Shown piece after piece: positions 9,659-18,674 of a DNA stretch of 64,000 bases. Where the stretch lies: positions 1,178,001 through 1,242,000 of the forward strand of contig CAVVZB010000001.1 of assembly GCA_963752695.1 (NCBI GenBank), in the 5' to 3' direction. Under the pieces are notes generated by a model that worked only from the letters and a program-made list of their open reading frames with translations, did not search any database and was not told where the DNA came from. The stretch is from Bog-113 sp963752695 (lineage in GTDB: Bacteria > Acidobacteriota > Terriglobia > Bryobacterales > Bryobacteraceae). Made by a program: the position numbers and the translations under genes. Each line of letters starts with the position of its first letter. Within the stretch, counting starts at the first letter, position 1.

Positions 9659-10314
9659 GTTTGGACCTGGAAATCGAACTTGCCGGAGAGCGGCTGCTGC
9701 TGCTTGCCGAGCGGGCAATCTATTGGGCGCGGCAAGAGACGTTGTTGATCGCCGATACGCATTGGGGTAAAGCGGCGACGATGCGCGCGGCGGCCATTCC
9801 CATTCCGAGCGGGACAACGGGAGAGAGTCTGGGCCGGTTGATGCGCGTTCTGGACAGGACCGGGGCGAAGCGGATCGTGCTATTGGGAGATTGTTTGCAT
9901 GCGCGGCGCGGACGAGCGGAGGAGACACTGGCCGAAATTGCCGCATGGCGGGCGCGCTATCGCGAGATACAGATCGAGCTAGTCCGCGGCAATCACGACC
10001 AGCATGCGGGCGACCCTCCGGACGATTTGGAAATGCGCTGCGTGGACGCGCCTCAGGTGGACGCGCCGTTCGTTTATCGACATTTTCCGAAGCAGAGCGA
10101 AGGCGGTTACACGCTGGCGGGGCATCTGCACCCGGCGATTCGGCTCCGCGGGAATGGGGCGGAACGGGCCACGCTGCCTTGTTTCTGGTTCGGCGCGCAG
10201 GTCGGTGTTTTGCCGGCATTCGGCGGGTTGACAGGGATGGCAAAAATCCAGCCAGAGCCAGGCGACCGGGTATGCGCGATTGCAGGGGACGAGGTGGTGG
10301 AGATCCAGTATTAA
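9655..10314 (+). CDS. pdeM: Ligase-associated metallophosphoesterase PdeM
   Basis: 219-residue calcineurin-like phosphoesterase, TIGR04123 type. The metal-binding motifs are in order: IADTHWGKAAT, LLGDCLHAR, RGNHDQHAGD and AGHLHPAIR. A TTG start overlaps the helicase stop by 4 bases and avoids truncating the leading beta-strand, so I prefer it. The family is inferred to work in DNA end processing together with Lhr helicase, MBL exonuclease and ATP-dependent ligase. The operon appears to end before the pyruvate carboxylase gene 36 bases further on. Confidence 0.88.
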   Translation: MSLDLEIELAGERLLLLAERAIYWARQETLLIADTHWGKAATMRAAAIPIPSGTTGESLGRLMRVLDRTGAKRIVLLGDCLHARRGRAEETLAEIAAWRARYREIQIELVRGNHDQHAGDPPDDLEMRCVDAPQVDAPFVYRHFPKQSEGGYTLAGHLHPAIRLRGNGAERATLPCFWFGAQVGVLPAFGGLTGMAKIQPEPGDRVCAIAGDEVVEIQY

Positions 10315-10350
10315 GCGGAGCGAAACCGGCCCATCTACACTAATACGAAC

Positions 10351-13300
10351 ATGCAGAAACTGCTGGCGCTGAATCGTGGTGAGATCGCAATTCGAATCAT
10401 GAGGGCGGCAACCGAACTCGGGTTGCGAACGGTCGCTGTTTACTCCAAGGAAGACCGGCTGAGCTTACACCGGTTCAAAGCCGACGAAGCGTACCAGATC
10501 GGGGACGGCTTTGGGCCGGTGCAGGCGTATCTGGATGTGAATGGCATTGTTGCGCTGGCGCGAGAGAAACAGGTCGACTTCATTCATCCAGGCTATGGAT
10601 TTTTATCGGAGAATCCGGCGCTGCCCAAGGCGTGCGAAGCGGCGGGAATCACATTCGTGGGGCCCAGCGCGGCGTTGCTGGAACTGCTGGGCGATAAGAC
10701 GGCGGCTCGCCACCTTGCGGTGAAGGCGGGGGTCCCAATCGTACCGGGGACCGAAGAGGCTTTAGATAACCCGGCGGAGGCACGGCGCATTGCGGAGGAG
10801 ATTGGATTTCCTCTGATCGTGAAAGCCGCATTCGGTGGCGGCGGCCGGGGCATGCGGGTGGTGCAGCGTGCTGAAGACTTTGACGGAAAGCTCGAGGAAG
10901 CTCGGAAAGAAGCGGCGGCGGCGTTCGGAAATGGCGCTGTATTTCTGGAGCGGTATATTGCGCGTGCGCGGCACATCGAAGTGCAAGTGCTTGGAGACCG
11001 GCACGGCAATTTGATGCACCTCTACGAGCGCGATTGCTCGGTGCAGCGCAGGCATCAAAAAGTGGTGGAAGTCGCGCCGGCGCTCAATATGCCGGGCGAA
11101 CTGCGAAAGGGCCTTTGCGACGCGGCTCTACAGATTGCGCGAACGGCGGGTTACTACAACGCGGGTACGGTTGAGTTCCTGGTGGATGCCGAAACCAACC
11201 AGTTCTATTTCATCGAAGTGAACCCACGCGTGCAAGTGGAGCACACGGTCACTGAGATGGTGACAGGAGTTGACATCGTACAAAGTCAGATCCTGATCGC
11301 CCAAGGCGCCAAGTTACACGAGGCTCCACTCTCGCTACCCAAACAAGAGGATTTGCGGCTGTTCGGGGCGGCGCTGCAATGCCGGATTACGACCGAAGAT
11401 CCCTCGCAGAACTTCGCTCCGGATTACGGGAAGATTCACACTTACCGGTCCCCAGGCGGATACGGAGTACGGCTGGACGCAGCGTCGGCTTATAGCGGAT
11501 CGACAGTTACTCCCTTTTATGACTCGTTATTGGTTAAAGTAACTTGCTTCGGATCGGACTTTCTGCAGGCCTGCCGCCGCATGGACCGCGTCTTGAGAGA
11601 GTTCCGCATCCGCGGAATCAAGACCAACATTCCGTTTCTGGAGAACGTGGTCAATAATGAGGCGTTCCAAGCGGGTGATGTAACGACGTCGTTTCTGGAT
11701 CAGACGCCGGAGCTATTTGAGTTTAAGCGGCGCCAGGATCGGGCGACCAGGTTGCTGACTTACCTGGGCGAAATGATCGTGAACGGCAATCCCGAGGTCG
11801 CCGGTAAGAGCATGCCTACGGCGCTCCCAAAGCCACGGGTCCCGCATGCAACGGGAGAGATCACGCCAGGAACGAGGCAGTTGTTGGATGCGCTTGGTCC
11901 GCGAGAGTTCGCTAAGTGGACGCACAGCCAGCAGCGGCTGTTACTGACCGATACAACGTTTCGCGACGCGCATCAATCTCTTCTGGCGACGCGTGTCCGC
12001 ACTTATGATCTGGAGACGGTGGCGGGCTATGTCGCGAGGAAGCTTTCGGGACTCTACAGTCTGGAGATGTGGGGCGGAGCTACCTTCGACGTAGCGATGC
12101 GGTTCCTATTGGAAGATCCTTGGGAGCGCTTGCGGCGCTTGCGTAAGGCAATTCCCAACATCTGCTTCCAAATGCTGTTGCGGGCTTCCAACGCCGTCGG
12201 CTACACGGCTTACCCGGACAACGTTGTCCAGGCGTTTATCACTGAAGCGGCGCGCGAGGGAATCGACATCTTCCGAATTTTTGACTCGCTGAACTACTTG
12301 CCGAACATGGAAATCGCAATGAACGCAGTGTTGCAGACAGGGAAGATCTGCGAGGCCGCAATTTGCTATACGGGCGATATTCTGGACCCATCGCGCCAAA
12401 AGTATTCGCTCCAATACTATGTCCGGATGGCGAAGGAACTAGAGCGTATGGGAGCGCACGTCCTAGCTATCAAGGACATGGCTGGCTTACTGCGGCCCTA
12501 TGCGGCGGAACAACTTGTGCGCGCTCTGACGCAAGAAGTGGGCATCCCCATTCATTTGCATACGCATGACACCAGCGGCATCAATGCGGCGACGATTTTG
12601 AAGGCTGCGGACGCGGGCGTGCATGTCGCCGATGGAGCAATCGCTTCAATGAGCGGCCAGACAAGTCAGCCTAATCTGAACTCGATTGTGGCGGCGCTGG
12701 ATCACACGGAGCGGGCAACCGGACTTGACTTACGCGCGCTGAATGAATTGTCTGACTACTGGGAAGCGGTACGCGCCTGCTATGCGCCTTTCGATACAAG
12801 TCCCAAGGGAGGCACGGCGGAAGTTTACGAGCATGAGATGCCGGGCGGCCAGTTCACTAACTTGAAAGAACAGGCGCAAGGCATGGGACTGGCGGAGCGC
12901 TGGCCGGACGTGGCGCGCACTTACGCAGAGGTGAACTTAGCATTTGGCGACATAGTTAAAGTCACTCCGTCGAGTAAGGTTGTTGGCGACTTAGCAATCT
13001 TCCTTGTAACTCATGAGATGACCATGGCGGATTTCGAGAAACTCGGGCCTGACCATCAACTGGCGATTCCCAACTCCGTGGTGGACATGTTCATGGGTTC
13101 GCTCGGCGTACCGGATGGGGGATGGCCGCCGCGCATTCAACAGATCGTGCTGCGCGGGAAGAAGCCGCTCGAAGGCCGGCCCGGATCGCTTCTTGCTTCG
13201 ATCGATTTGGGCAAGACGAAGGAAGAACTCGCATCGAAACTGAATCGTGAGCCGGACCGCACCGAGCTGATGAGTTATCTCATGTATCCGGAGGTATTCG

Positions 13301-13785
13301 TCAAGTTTGCGCAAGCGAAGTATCAGTATGGGGAGCTCGAGGTTCTGCCATCGGCGCAGTTCTTCTACGGAATGGAGAAGGGCGAAGAGATCACGATCGA
13401 ACTGGAGCCTGGCAAGACTCTGGTGGTGAAGTTTTTGACGGTGGGTGAACCGCGGGCGGACGCGCAACGGACGGTGTTCTTCGAATTGAACGGGCGGCCT
13501 CGGGAAGTTGATGTGAAGGATCGCCGGAGCCGGGAGACGCAGGAGACGCGAGCGAAGGCGGACCCAACGAAGCCGGGCGAAGTGGGAGCGCCGCTACCGG
13601 GGGTGGTGACGATTGTCGCGGTCCGGCAAGGCCAAACCGTGAAGAAGGGCGACCGTCTGCTGGTCTTGGAGGCGATGAAGATGCAGAGTACCGTTTATGC
13701 GCCGCTGGATGGAAACGTGGCGAAACTGACGGCTGCGGCGGGTTTGCAAGTGGAAGCGAAAGATCTACTGGCGGTCATCGAGTGA
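10351..13785 (+). CDS. pyc: Pyruvate carboxylase
   Basis: 1144-residue single-chain biotin enzyme making oxaloacetate from pyruvate, bicarbonate and ATP (anaplerosis). Domains in order: biotin carboxylase (MQKLLALNRGEIAIRI; ATP-grasp; EVNPRVQVEHTVTE) to about 455, carboxyltransferase barrel beginning TTFRDAHQSLLATR near 545, PYC-specific allosteric region, and a C-terminal biotinyl domain with EAMKMQ, the biotinylated Lys being K1110. Full family length with no break. There is only a 36-base gap from pdeM, but the functions are unrelated. Confidence 0.96.
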   Translation: MQKLLALNRGEIAIRIMRAATELGLRTVAVYSKEDRLSLHRFKADEAYQIGDGFGPVQAYLDVNGIVALAREKQVDFIHPGYGFLSENPALPKACEAAGITFVGPSAALLELLGDKTAARHLAVKAGVPIVPGTEEALDNPAEARRIAEEIGFPLIVKAAFGGGGRGMRVVQRAEDFDGKLEEARKEAAAAFGNGAVFLERYIARARHIEVQVLGDRHGNLMHLYERDCSVQRRHQKVVEVAPALNMPGELRKGLCDAALQIARTAGYYNAGTVEFLVDAETNQFYFIEVNPRVQVEHTVTEMVTGVDIVQSQILIAQGAKLHEAPLSLPKQEDLRLFGAALQCRITTEDPSQNFAPDYGKIHTYRSPGGYGVRLDAASAYSGSTVTPFYDSLLVKVTCFGSDFLQACRRMDRVLREFRIRGIKTNIPFLENVVNNEAFQAGDVTTSFLDQTPELFEFKRRQDRATRLLTYLGEMIVNGNPEVAGKSMPTALPKPRVPHATGEITPGTRQLLDALGPREFAKWTHSQQRLLLTDTTFRDAHQSLLATRVRTYDLETVAGYVARKLSGLYSLEMWGGATFDVAMRFLLEDPWERLRRLRKAIPNICFQMLLRASNAVGYTAYPDNVVQAFITEAAREGIDIFRIFDSLNYLPNMEIAMNAVLQTGKICEAAICYTGDILDPSRQKYSLQYYVRMAKELERMGAHVLAIKDMAGLLRPYAAEQLVRALTQEVGIPIHLHTHDTSGINAATILKAADAGVHVADGAIASMSGQTSQPNLNSIVAALDHTERATGLDLRALNELSDYWEAVRACYAPFDTSPKGGTAEVYEHEMPGGQFTNLKEQAQGMGLAERWPDVARTYAEVNLAFGDIVKVTPSSKVVGDLAIFLVTHEMTMADFEKLGPDHQLAIPNSVVDMFMGSLGVPDGGWPPRIQQIVLRGKKPLEGRPGSLLASIDLGKTKEELASKLNREPDRTELMSYLMYPEVFVKFAQAKYQYGELEVLPSAQFFYGMEKGEEITIELEPGKTLVVKFLTVGEPRADAQRTVFFELNGRPREVDVKDRRSRETQETRAKADPTKPGEVGAPLPGVVTIVAVRQGQTVKKGDRLLVLEAMKMQSTVYAPLDGNVAKLTAAAGLQVEAKDLLAVIE

Positions 13786-13810
13786 AGGGCGTTAACCCTC
13801 CACCTTCACT
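13781..13810. terminator. Possible shared terminator hairpin between convergent genes
   Basis: AGTGAAGG at 13781-13788 is repeated inverted as CCTTCACT at 13803-13810, with an inner GGG/CCC pair. It spans the stop codons of pyc (plus) and the DUF427 gene (minus), the expected place for a bidirectional terminator. No T-run follows on either strand, so this is weak. Confidence 0.3.
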
Positions 13811-14076
13811 CCACGCCAAAAGGCGACGTGATCTTTGATTTGGGCGGCTTCTTTGCTGGGGCTTGGATAGTACCAGGCTGCATCGGCGTTCTTCTTGCCG
13901 TTTACTTCGAGTGAATAGTAGCTCGCCTTGCCCTTCCAAGGGCAGGTCGTGGTGGTAGTACTCGGTTGGAAATACTCGCGGTGAATAGATTCGGGCGGGA
14001 AGTAAAAATTTCCTTCCACACTGACAGTTTTTTCGCTTTCGGCCAGAACCGTATTTTCCCAGATTGCCTTTGGCAT
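13792..14076 (-). CDS. DUF427 domain-containing protein
   Basis: 94-residue cytoplasmic protein matching the DUF427 pattern throughout: MPKAIWENTVLAESEKTV, the central TTTCPWKGKASYYSL and the late PSPSKEAAQIKDHVAFW. This small beta-barrel family has no settled biochemical role. Convergent with pyruvate carboxylase, and divergent from the phosphatidyltransferase gene, whose ATG is 17 bases away, so both promoters overlap. Confidence 0.9.
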   Translation of the reverse strand: MPKAIWENTVLAESEKTVSVEGNFYFPPESIHREYFQPSTTTTTCPWKGKASYYSLEVNGKKNADAAWYYPSPSKEAAQIKDHVAFWRGVKVEG

Positions 14077-14092
14077 AATCGGATGTTAACGC

Positions 14093-14680
14093 ATGCCTGT
14101 CTGGGAAGCTTCGGCTAGCCGCGGTTGGCGGGGTCCAGGTTTATGGAACGCCGCGAACCTGCTGACTGCGAGCCGTCTGGTCCTAGCTCCGTGGGCAGTC
14201 AGAGAAATTCTGCTTCGAAATGCCTGGGCGGCTTTTGTGCTGATATTCCTGGCCGGGTGGACCGACCTGTTCGATGGCATGGTGGCGCGGGCAACGCACA
14301 GTAACTCAGCATTTGGACAGCTATTAGATCCCATTGCCGACAAAGTGCTACTCAGCGGAGTTTTTCTGGGTTTGGCGTGGATCGGAACGGTACCGGCGTG
14401 GTTTGTTTGGATCGTATTCGGGCGGGATTTGCTCTTGCTGGGTGCCTCGTGTTTCGTTATGGCATTCACGGCCTACCGGGATCTAAAACCGAGCCTGGTG
14501 GGGAAGGCGAGTACCGTTTTTCAAATTCTTGCCGCGGGTTTTCTAGTGCTAGCGAATGCGGTACAAAGCGATCCCGTGCATTCCGTAGGGACTTGGCTCC
14601 TGTTTCCGACTGCGATTCTGACTGCTGCGAGCGGGCTTCAGTACGGCTGGCGTGGGGTCGCTTATTTCGCGCGTCGTTGA
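14093..14680 (+). CDS. CDP-alcohol phosphatidyltransferase family protein
   Basis: 195-residue integral membrane enzyme. The full CDP-alcohol phosphotransferase motif is present at about residues 58-85: DLFDGMVARATHSNSAFGQL continuing into LDPIADKV, giving the D-x2-DG-x2-AR-x8-G-x3-D-x3-D pattern. Length and context fit phosphatidylglycerophosphate synthase or cardiolipin synthase, but the alcohol acceptor cannot be decided from sequence. Several hydrophobic helices follow. It is the first of four closely spaced plus-strand membrane genes. Confidence 0.88.
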   Translation: MPVWEASASRGWRGPGLWNAANLLTASRLVLAPWAVREILLRNAWAAFVLIFLAGWTDLFDGMVARATHSNSAFGQLLDPIADKVLLSGVFLGLAWIGTVPAWFVWIVFGRDLLLLGASCFVMAFTAYRDLKPSLVGKASTVFQILAAGFLVLANAVQSDPVHSVGTWLLFPTAILTAASGLQYGWRGVAYFARR

Positions 14681-14724
14681 CGACCGATTCCCAGGGGAGT
14701 AGGCTTAAGTTGTCCAGGTTGTCC

Positions 14725-15288
14725 ATGACTCGCTACCTACCAGCTCGTCACTATTTCTATTTCGGGGTCGCCGCGTTGCTGCTAGGAATATTTTCCGCGT
14801 GGCTGGGATTTGGCTGGGCTCCGGCATCGATTCCCGCAGCTCTGTTCGTGCTTACAGCGGTGCTGATGCTTGTGCTGGCTTTCCGGCCGGCAATTGAAGT
14901 CCAGGAGCCGTATCTGCGAGTTGGGAAACGCATGATTCCGTGGATCGACATCCGCAGGGTTGACCGCACGACCTGGCTCTCGCCACTGGCGGTGCGCCTC
15001 ACCTTGTACGACGACAGCCGGATGATTCTGGTGTATTCCGGCGACGTGGACGCTTGCAAGAATCTGCTTCGTACGCTCCGCCGGATGTCCCGGGATGCGC
15101 TGATCGACGGAATCCCTCATCGCCAGTATTGGGGTGAGATGCTGTCGTCTTCGGGCGAACGCCGACAGCTTTCCGCGCCTCGCTTCAAGGTGTTGCTTCC
15201 AGAAGACGAGCTGGAGATCGAACGGTTGTATCAACGTCTGAAGACGGTAGGACACCTGGACCCCAAGAGCGGATCGGACGAGAAGTAG
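14725..15288 (+). CDS. Membrane protein with PH-like domain, function unknown
   Basis: 187 residues from the ATG at 14725; an upstream extension of the frame only overlaps the previous gene in another frame. Two N-terminal transmembrane helices (FYFGVAALLLGIFSAWLGF and AALFVLTAVLMLVLAF) are followed by a beta-rich cytosolic part (EPYLRVGKRMIPWIDIRRVD, then VRLTLYDDSRMILVYSG) that reads like a bacterial PH fold, and an acidic C-terminal helix. No family was recognised with certainty. It lies 44 bases after the phosphatidyltransferase and 4 bases before the next gene. Confidence 0.75.
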   Translation: MTRYLPARHYFYFGVAALLLGIFSAWLGFGWAPASIPAALFVLTAVLMLVLAFRPAIEVQEPYLRVGKRMIPWIDIRRVDRTTWLSPLAVRLTLYDDSRMILVYSGDVDACKNLLRTLRRMSRDALIDGIPHRQYWGEMLSSSGERRQLSAPRFKVLLPEDELEIERLYQRLKTVGHLDPKSGSDEK

Positions 15289-15292
15289 GCGG

Positions 15293-15892
15293 GTGCGGAT
15301 CTCGCGCCGCGTCGCGGGCATTTCCGGCGTCGCTATTGCGGTCAGCCTGGCCGCAGTCCTACTTCACACGTGGTGGTTCACCTGGCTTGGCGGGTATCTC
15401 GATGAAGAGCAAATGCCCGAGCGCGCACAGGCCATTTCCGTCCTGGGTGGGGATCTGCGCGGCAACCGAATTCTGAAGGCGGCGGCTCTGGCAAAACAGG
15501 GATTCGCACCTTGGGTGCTCGTAAGTGGCGCGGGAGCGCTCTACGGACAGCACGAGAGCGATCTGGCGGTGGCCTTTGCCGTGGGCAAGGGCCTCGACGA
15601 GAAGCTGTTTGTGAAGCTGCGATATCCGGCGGAATCGACCCGGGATGAAGCTCACGCGATTGTGGCCGAACTGCGCCGGAGACAGGTGACTAGCTTTCTA
15701 GTGGTGACCAGCAACTTTCACACGCGGCGGGCGGCGGAGGTGTTTCGGGAACAAGCTGGCGGTATGCATTTCCGCATGATCGGGTGTCCGGACCTTTACT
15801 TCACGCCGGGCGGTTGGTGGAAGAGCCGCGAAGGCGAAAAAACATTCGTGAATGAGTGGGCGAAAACAGTAGCTAGCTGGTTCGGGGTCTAG
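15293..15892 (+). CDS. YdcF/DUF218 family protein
   Basis: 199 residues from a GTG. An N-terminal membrane anchor (AGISGVAIAVSLAAVLLHTWW) precedes the DUF218 fold: AISVLGGDLRGNRILKAA, WVLVSGAGALYG, ESTRDEAHAIVAEL and VVTSNFHTRRAAEVF. The family includes SanA and ElyC, tied to envelope integrity and lipid-carrier use, but the chemistry is unresolved. It lies tightly between the PH-like membrane gene and the ABC exporter and is probably co-transcribed with both. Confidence 0.85.
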   Translation: MRISRRVAGISGVAIAVSLAAVLLHTWWFTWLGGYLDEEQMPERAQAISVLGGDLRGNRILKAAALAKQGFAPWVLVSGAGALYGQHESDLAVAFAVGKGLDEKLFVKLRYPAESTRDEAHAIVAELRRRQVTSFLVVTSNFHTRRAAEVFREQAGGMHFRMIGCPDLYFTPGGWWKSREGEKTFVNEWAKTVASWFGV

Positions 15893-15893
15893 A

Positions 15894-17633
15894 TTGAAGC
15901 GGCAATTCCAAAGGATGTGGCCTTACGCCTGGAAGTACAGGCGGGGTTGGGCTTTGGGACTTTCGTCGTTGGTGATGAAAGACGTGACGGCCGCACTGCT
16001 TCCGCTTGTGATTCGGGCAGCCATCGACGGCCTTACCGCGGGGCTGGCCATGAAAGCGGTGACGGGGTTTGCGGGGCTCCTGGTCGGGGTGTGTCTGGTA
16101 AAAGGGTTTTTCCAATACTGGATGCGCTGGATTCTGGTCGGCATTTCCCGGGATGTGGAGTTCGACATCCGGAATGACTTATTCCGGCATTTGATCGAGC
16201 TTTCGCCAGGCTACTTCGGACGCAACCGCACTGGAGACCTGATGGCTCGGGCGACCAACGACCTCAATGCAGTGCGGATGATGATGGGGCCGGGCGTCAT
16301 GTACTGGACGGAGACCGTGCTGACGTTTACGCTGGCGATCGGGATTATGGCCTGGATCGACTGGCGGCTTACGCTGCTGGCGATCCTGCCGGCGCCTCTA
16401 GTAAGCATGACGGTAATTCTATTTGGACAGCGGATACACAGCCGGTTTCAAGCCATTCAGGGCATGTTTTCCGATATCAGCAGCCGCGTGCAGGAGAATC
16501 TTTCGGGAGTGCGGATGATCCGCGCGTTCGCGCAGGAAGATGCCGAGATCCGGAAATTCGAGGAGCTGAACCGGGCCTACATCGCAGAGAACTTGAAGCT
16601 CACCCGCATCCAGGGCGCGTTCGATCCGTTGCTGGAAGCGCTAATCGGAGTGACGTTTCTGGTTGTGTTGTGGGCAGGCGGACGGCAGGTGGTGCTGCAC
16701 AGGATTTCGCTCGGCAGCTTTGTCATGTTCAACACTTACATGAGCATGCTGGTCTGGCCCATGATCGCGCTCGGGTGGGTGGTGAACCTGATGCAGCGGG
16801 GCACGGCCTCGCTTGGGCGCATTGGCGAGATTTTGGATGAGCAGCCGGCGATTGCAGCTCCCGAGAATCCCGTCCGTCTCGACGACGTTCGCGGCGAGAT
16901 TACCTTCGAAGACGTGGCTGTGGATTACGCAACCGGGCGGGCGCTGGGGCCCGTAACCGTAGTGATTGAAGCCGGGAGCCGGGTGGCGATTGTGGGTCCG
17001 ACTGGCTGCGGCAAGAGCACGCTGGTGAATCTGATTCCGCGCCTGTTGGACCCATCGGCGGGCGTGGTGCGGCTGGATGGAGTCGATTTGCGCCAACTCG
17101 ATCCCTCGGCGGTGCGACGCTCAATCGGGATGGTCCCTCAGGAAACATTCCTATTCAGCGCCACGATCGCCGAGAACATCGCGTTCGGGATGGAGAATGC
17201 AAGCCGGGAGCAGATTGAGCGCGCGGCGGATTTGGCCGGGTTGGCGAGCGACATCGCGGGCTTTCCAAACGGGTTCGACACTTTGGTCGGGGAACGTGGT
17301 TTGACGCTATCGGGCGGACAAAAGCAGCGGACCGGCATTGCGCGCGCGCTGCTGCGTGATCCGCGCATTCTGATCCTGGACGACGCGCTTTCAAGCGTAG
17401 ACACGTTAACGGAGGACCGGATTCTTTCGGGATTGGCGAAAGCTGTCCAGGGGAGGACGGCCATCCTAATCTCGCACCGGATCTCAACGGTACGGGACGC
17501 GGATGAGATTCTGGTTCTAGATCATGGCCAGCTGGTGGAACGCGGTTCCCACGCCGAGCTAATGGCGCGCAATGGATACTATGCGGAATTAGCGCAAAAG
17601 CAGATGTTGGAAGAGGAACTGGCCGCGATTTAA
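15894..17633 (+). CDS. ABC transporter, fused permease and ATPase (MsbA-like)
   Basis: 579-residue half-transporter with an N-terminal six-helix exporter domain (to about 320) and a C-terminal ATPase. Walker A is GPTGCGKST near 368-376, the signature LSGGQKQR near 472, and Walker B ILILDDALSSVDT near 493. TTG start one base after the previous stop. MsbA/lipid or drug exporters share this form; the neighbouring phosphatidyltransferase and YdcF genes favour a lipid or envelope substrate, by inference only. Converges with, and overlaps by 4 bases, the following minus-strand gene. Confidence 0.92.
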   Translation: MKRQFQRMWPYAWKYRRGWALGLSSLVMKDVTAALLPLVIRAAIDGLTAGLAMKAVTGFAGLLVGVCLVKGFFQYWMRWILVGISRDVEFDIRNDLFRHLIELSPGYFGRNRTGDLMARATNDLNAVRMMMGPGVMYWTETVLTFTLAIGIMAWIDWRLTLLAILPAPLVSMTVILFGQRIHSRFQAIQGMFSDISSRVQENLSGVRMIRAFAQEDAEIRKFEELNRAYIAENLKLTRIQGAFDPLLEALIGVTFLVVLWAGGRQVVLHRISLGSFVMFNTYMSMLVWPMIALGWVVNLMQRGTASLGRIGEILDEQPAIAAPENPVRLDDVRGEITFEDVAVDYATGRALGPVTVVIEAGSRVAIVGPTGCGKSTLVNLIPRLLDPSAGVVRLDGVDLRQLDPSAVRRSIGMVPQETFLFSATIAENIAFGMENASREQIERAADLAGLASDIAGFPNGFDTLVGERGLTLSGGQKQRTGIARALLRDPRILILDDALSSVDTLTEDRILSGLAKAVQGRTAILISHRISTVRDADEILVLDHGQLVERGSHAELMARNGYYAELAQKQMLEEELAAI

Positions 17634-18658
17634 TGCGATTGAGCGGTTCTGCAGGCGTGGTAAATGGCCTCTACGATCTCGAGGGCTTCCACCCCGGCTC
17701 GCAGAGAGACTAACGGTTGGCTGTGGTCGCGCACGGCTTCGAGTAAATCGGCGAACTGCCTCTCGAAAGGGACCAAGGAGATAGCCATTGGATCGGACGC
17801 CCCGGATGCGAGTGTGTCAGGCGCAGATTGGGCGAACATGGGCGGAGGATCGCCGAAATCGTCCAGTACATCCCAATGGGTCAGGCAGTCGCCGGACACG
17901 ATAGCGGAACCCTTCGTGCCGTGGATTTCCAGTCGCTCCGGATACCCAGGCCAAAGTGCGGTGGAAGCTTGAATGACGCCCAGAGCTCCGTTTTCGTAGG
18001 TTAGAACCGCATTTACCTGGTCATCGGACTCGATGCGGTGGAGCGCTCCAAGGGACCAGGTCGCCGCCACGCTGCGGACGGGGCCAATCCACCAGCGCAA
18101 CAAATCCACCTGATGGATGGCCTGGTTTATGAGCGCGCCGCCGCCTTCCACGGCCCAACTGCCCTTGACCGGGCGGTGGTAGTAGGATGGCGGCCGATAC
18201 CACTTGACGTAGCAATCGGCCTGAAGGATGCGGCCTAACCGGCCGGCCGCGATCGCGCGATGAAGAAAAATAGAGGAGTCGTCGAAGCGGTGCTGGGATA
18301 CCAGGCCCACTGTGATTCCGGCCCGATTCGCAACACGCTCGATCTCCAGGGCTTCGGCGAGCGTTCTGGCCAGCGGCTTTTGCAATTGAACCGGCTTGCC
18401 GAGGGCGCCGCACAGTTCCACGGGTTGCAGCCGGTAATCGGGAAAGGTGCAAACATCGACGAGTTCCACATCGGGGTGACGACAGAGGCCGGCGGGATCG
18501 GGGATGAATGCAGCCCCGATGTGCGCGGCAAATTCCCGGCCTTTTTGCGGGCTCTGGTTGGAGCAGGCGACCACCGGACAGCCGATGTTCCTCCAGGCTT
18601 GCGCGTGTTTGGCGGCGATGGCGCCGGTGCCGATGATCCCGATTTTCATGCGCGTCAT
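17630..18658 (-). CDS. Gfo/Idh/MocA family oxidoreductase, cytoplasmic
   Basis: About 342 residues starting MTRMKIGIIGTG; the longer open frame upstream runs into the divergent lipoprotein gene and lacks homology-like features. The Rossmann glycine motif GIIGTGAIAAKHAQAW is at the N-terminus, and QLQKPLART replaces the usual EKP motif while keeping the Lys. Unlike the oxidoreductase near the left edge it has no Tat signal. Substrate unknown, presumably a sugar or inositol derivative. It starts 16 bases from the divergent parvulin gene. Confidence 0.87.
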   Translation of the reverse strand: MTRMKIGIIGTGAIAAKHAQAWRNIGCPVVACSNQSPQKGREFAAHIGAAFIPDPAGLCRHPDVELVDVCTFPDYRLQPVELCGALGKPVQLQKPLARTLAEALEIERVANRAGITVGLVSQHRFDDSSIFLHRAIAAGRLGRILQADCYVKWYRPPSYYHRPVKGSWAVEGGGALINQAIHQVDLLRWWIGPVRSVAATWSLGALHRIESDDQVNAVLTYENGALGVIQASTALWPGYPERLEIHGTKGSAIVSGDCLTHWDVLDDFGDPPPMFAQSAPDTLASGASDPMAISLVPFERQFADLLEAVRDHSQPLVSLRAGVEALEIVEAIYHACRTAQSH

Positions 18659-18674
18659 TATAATAGGCTTTCGA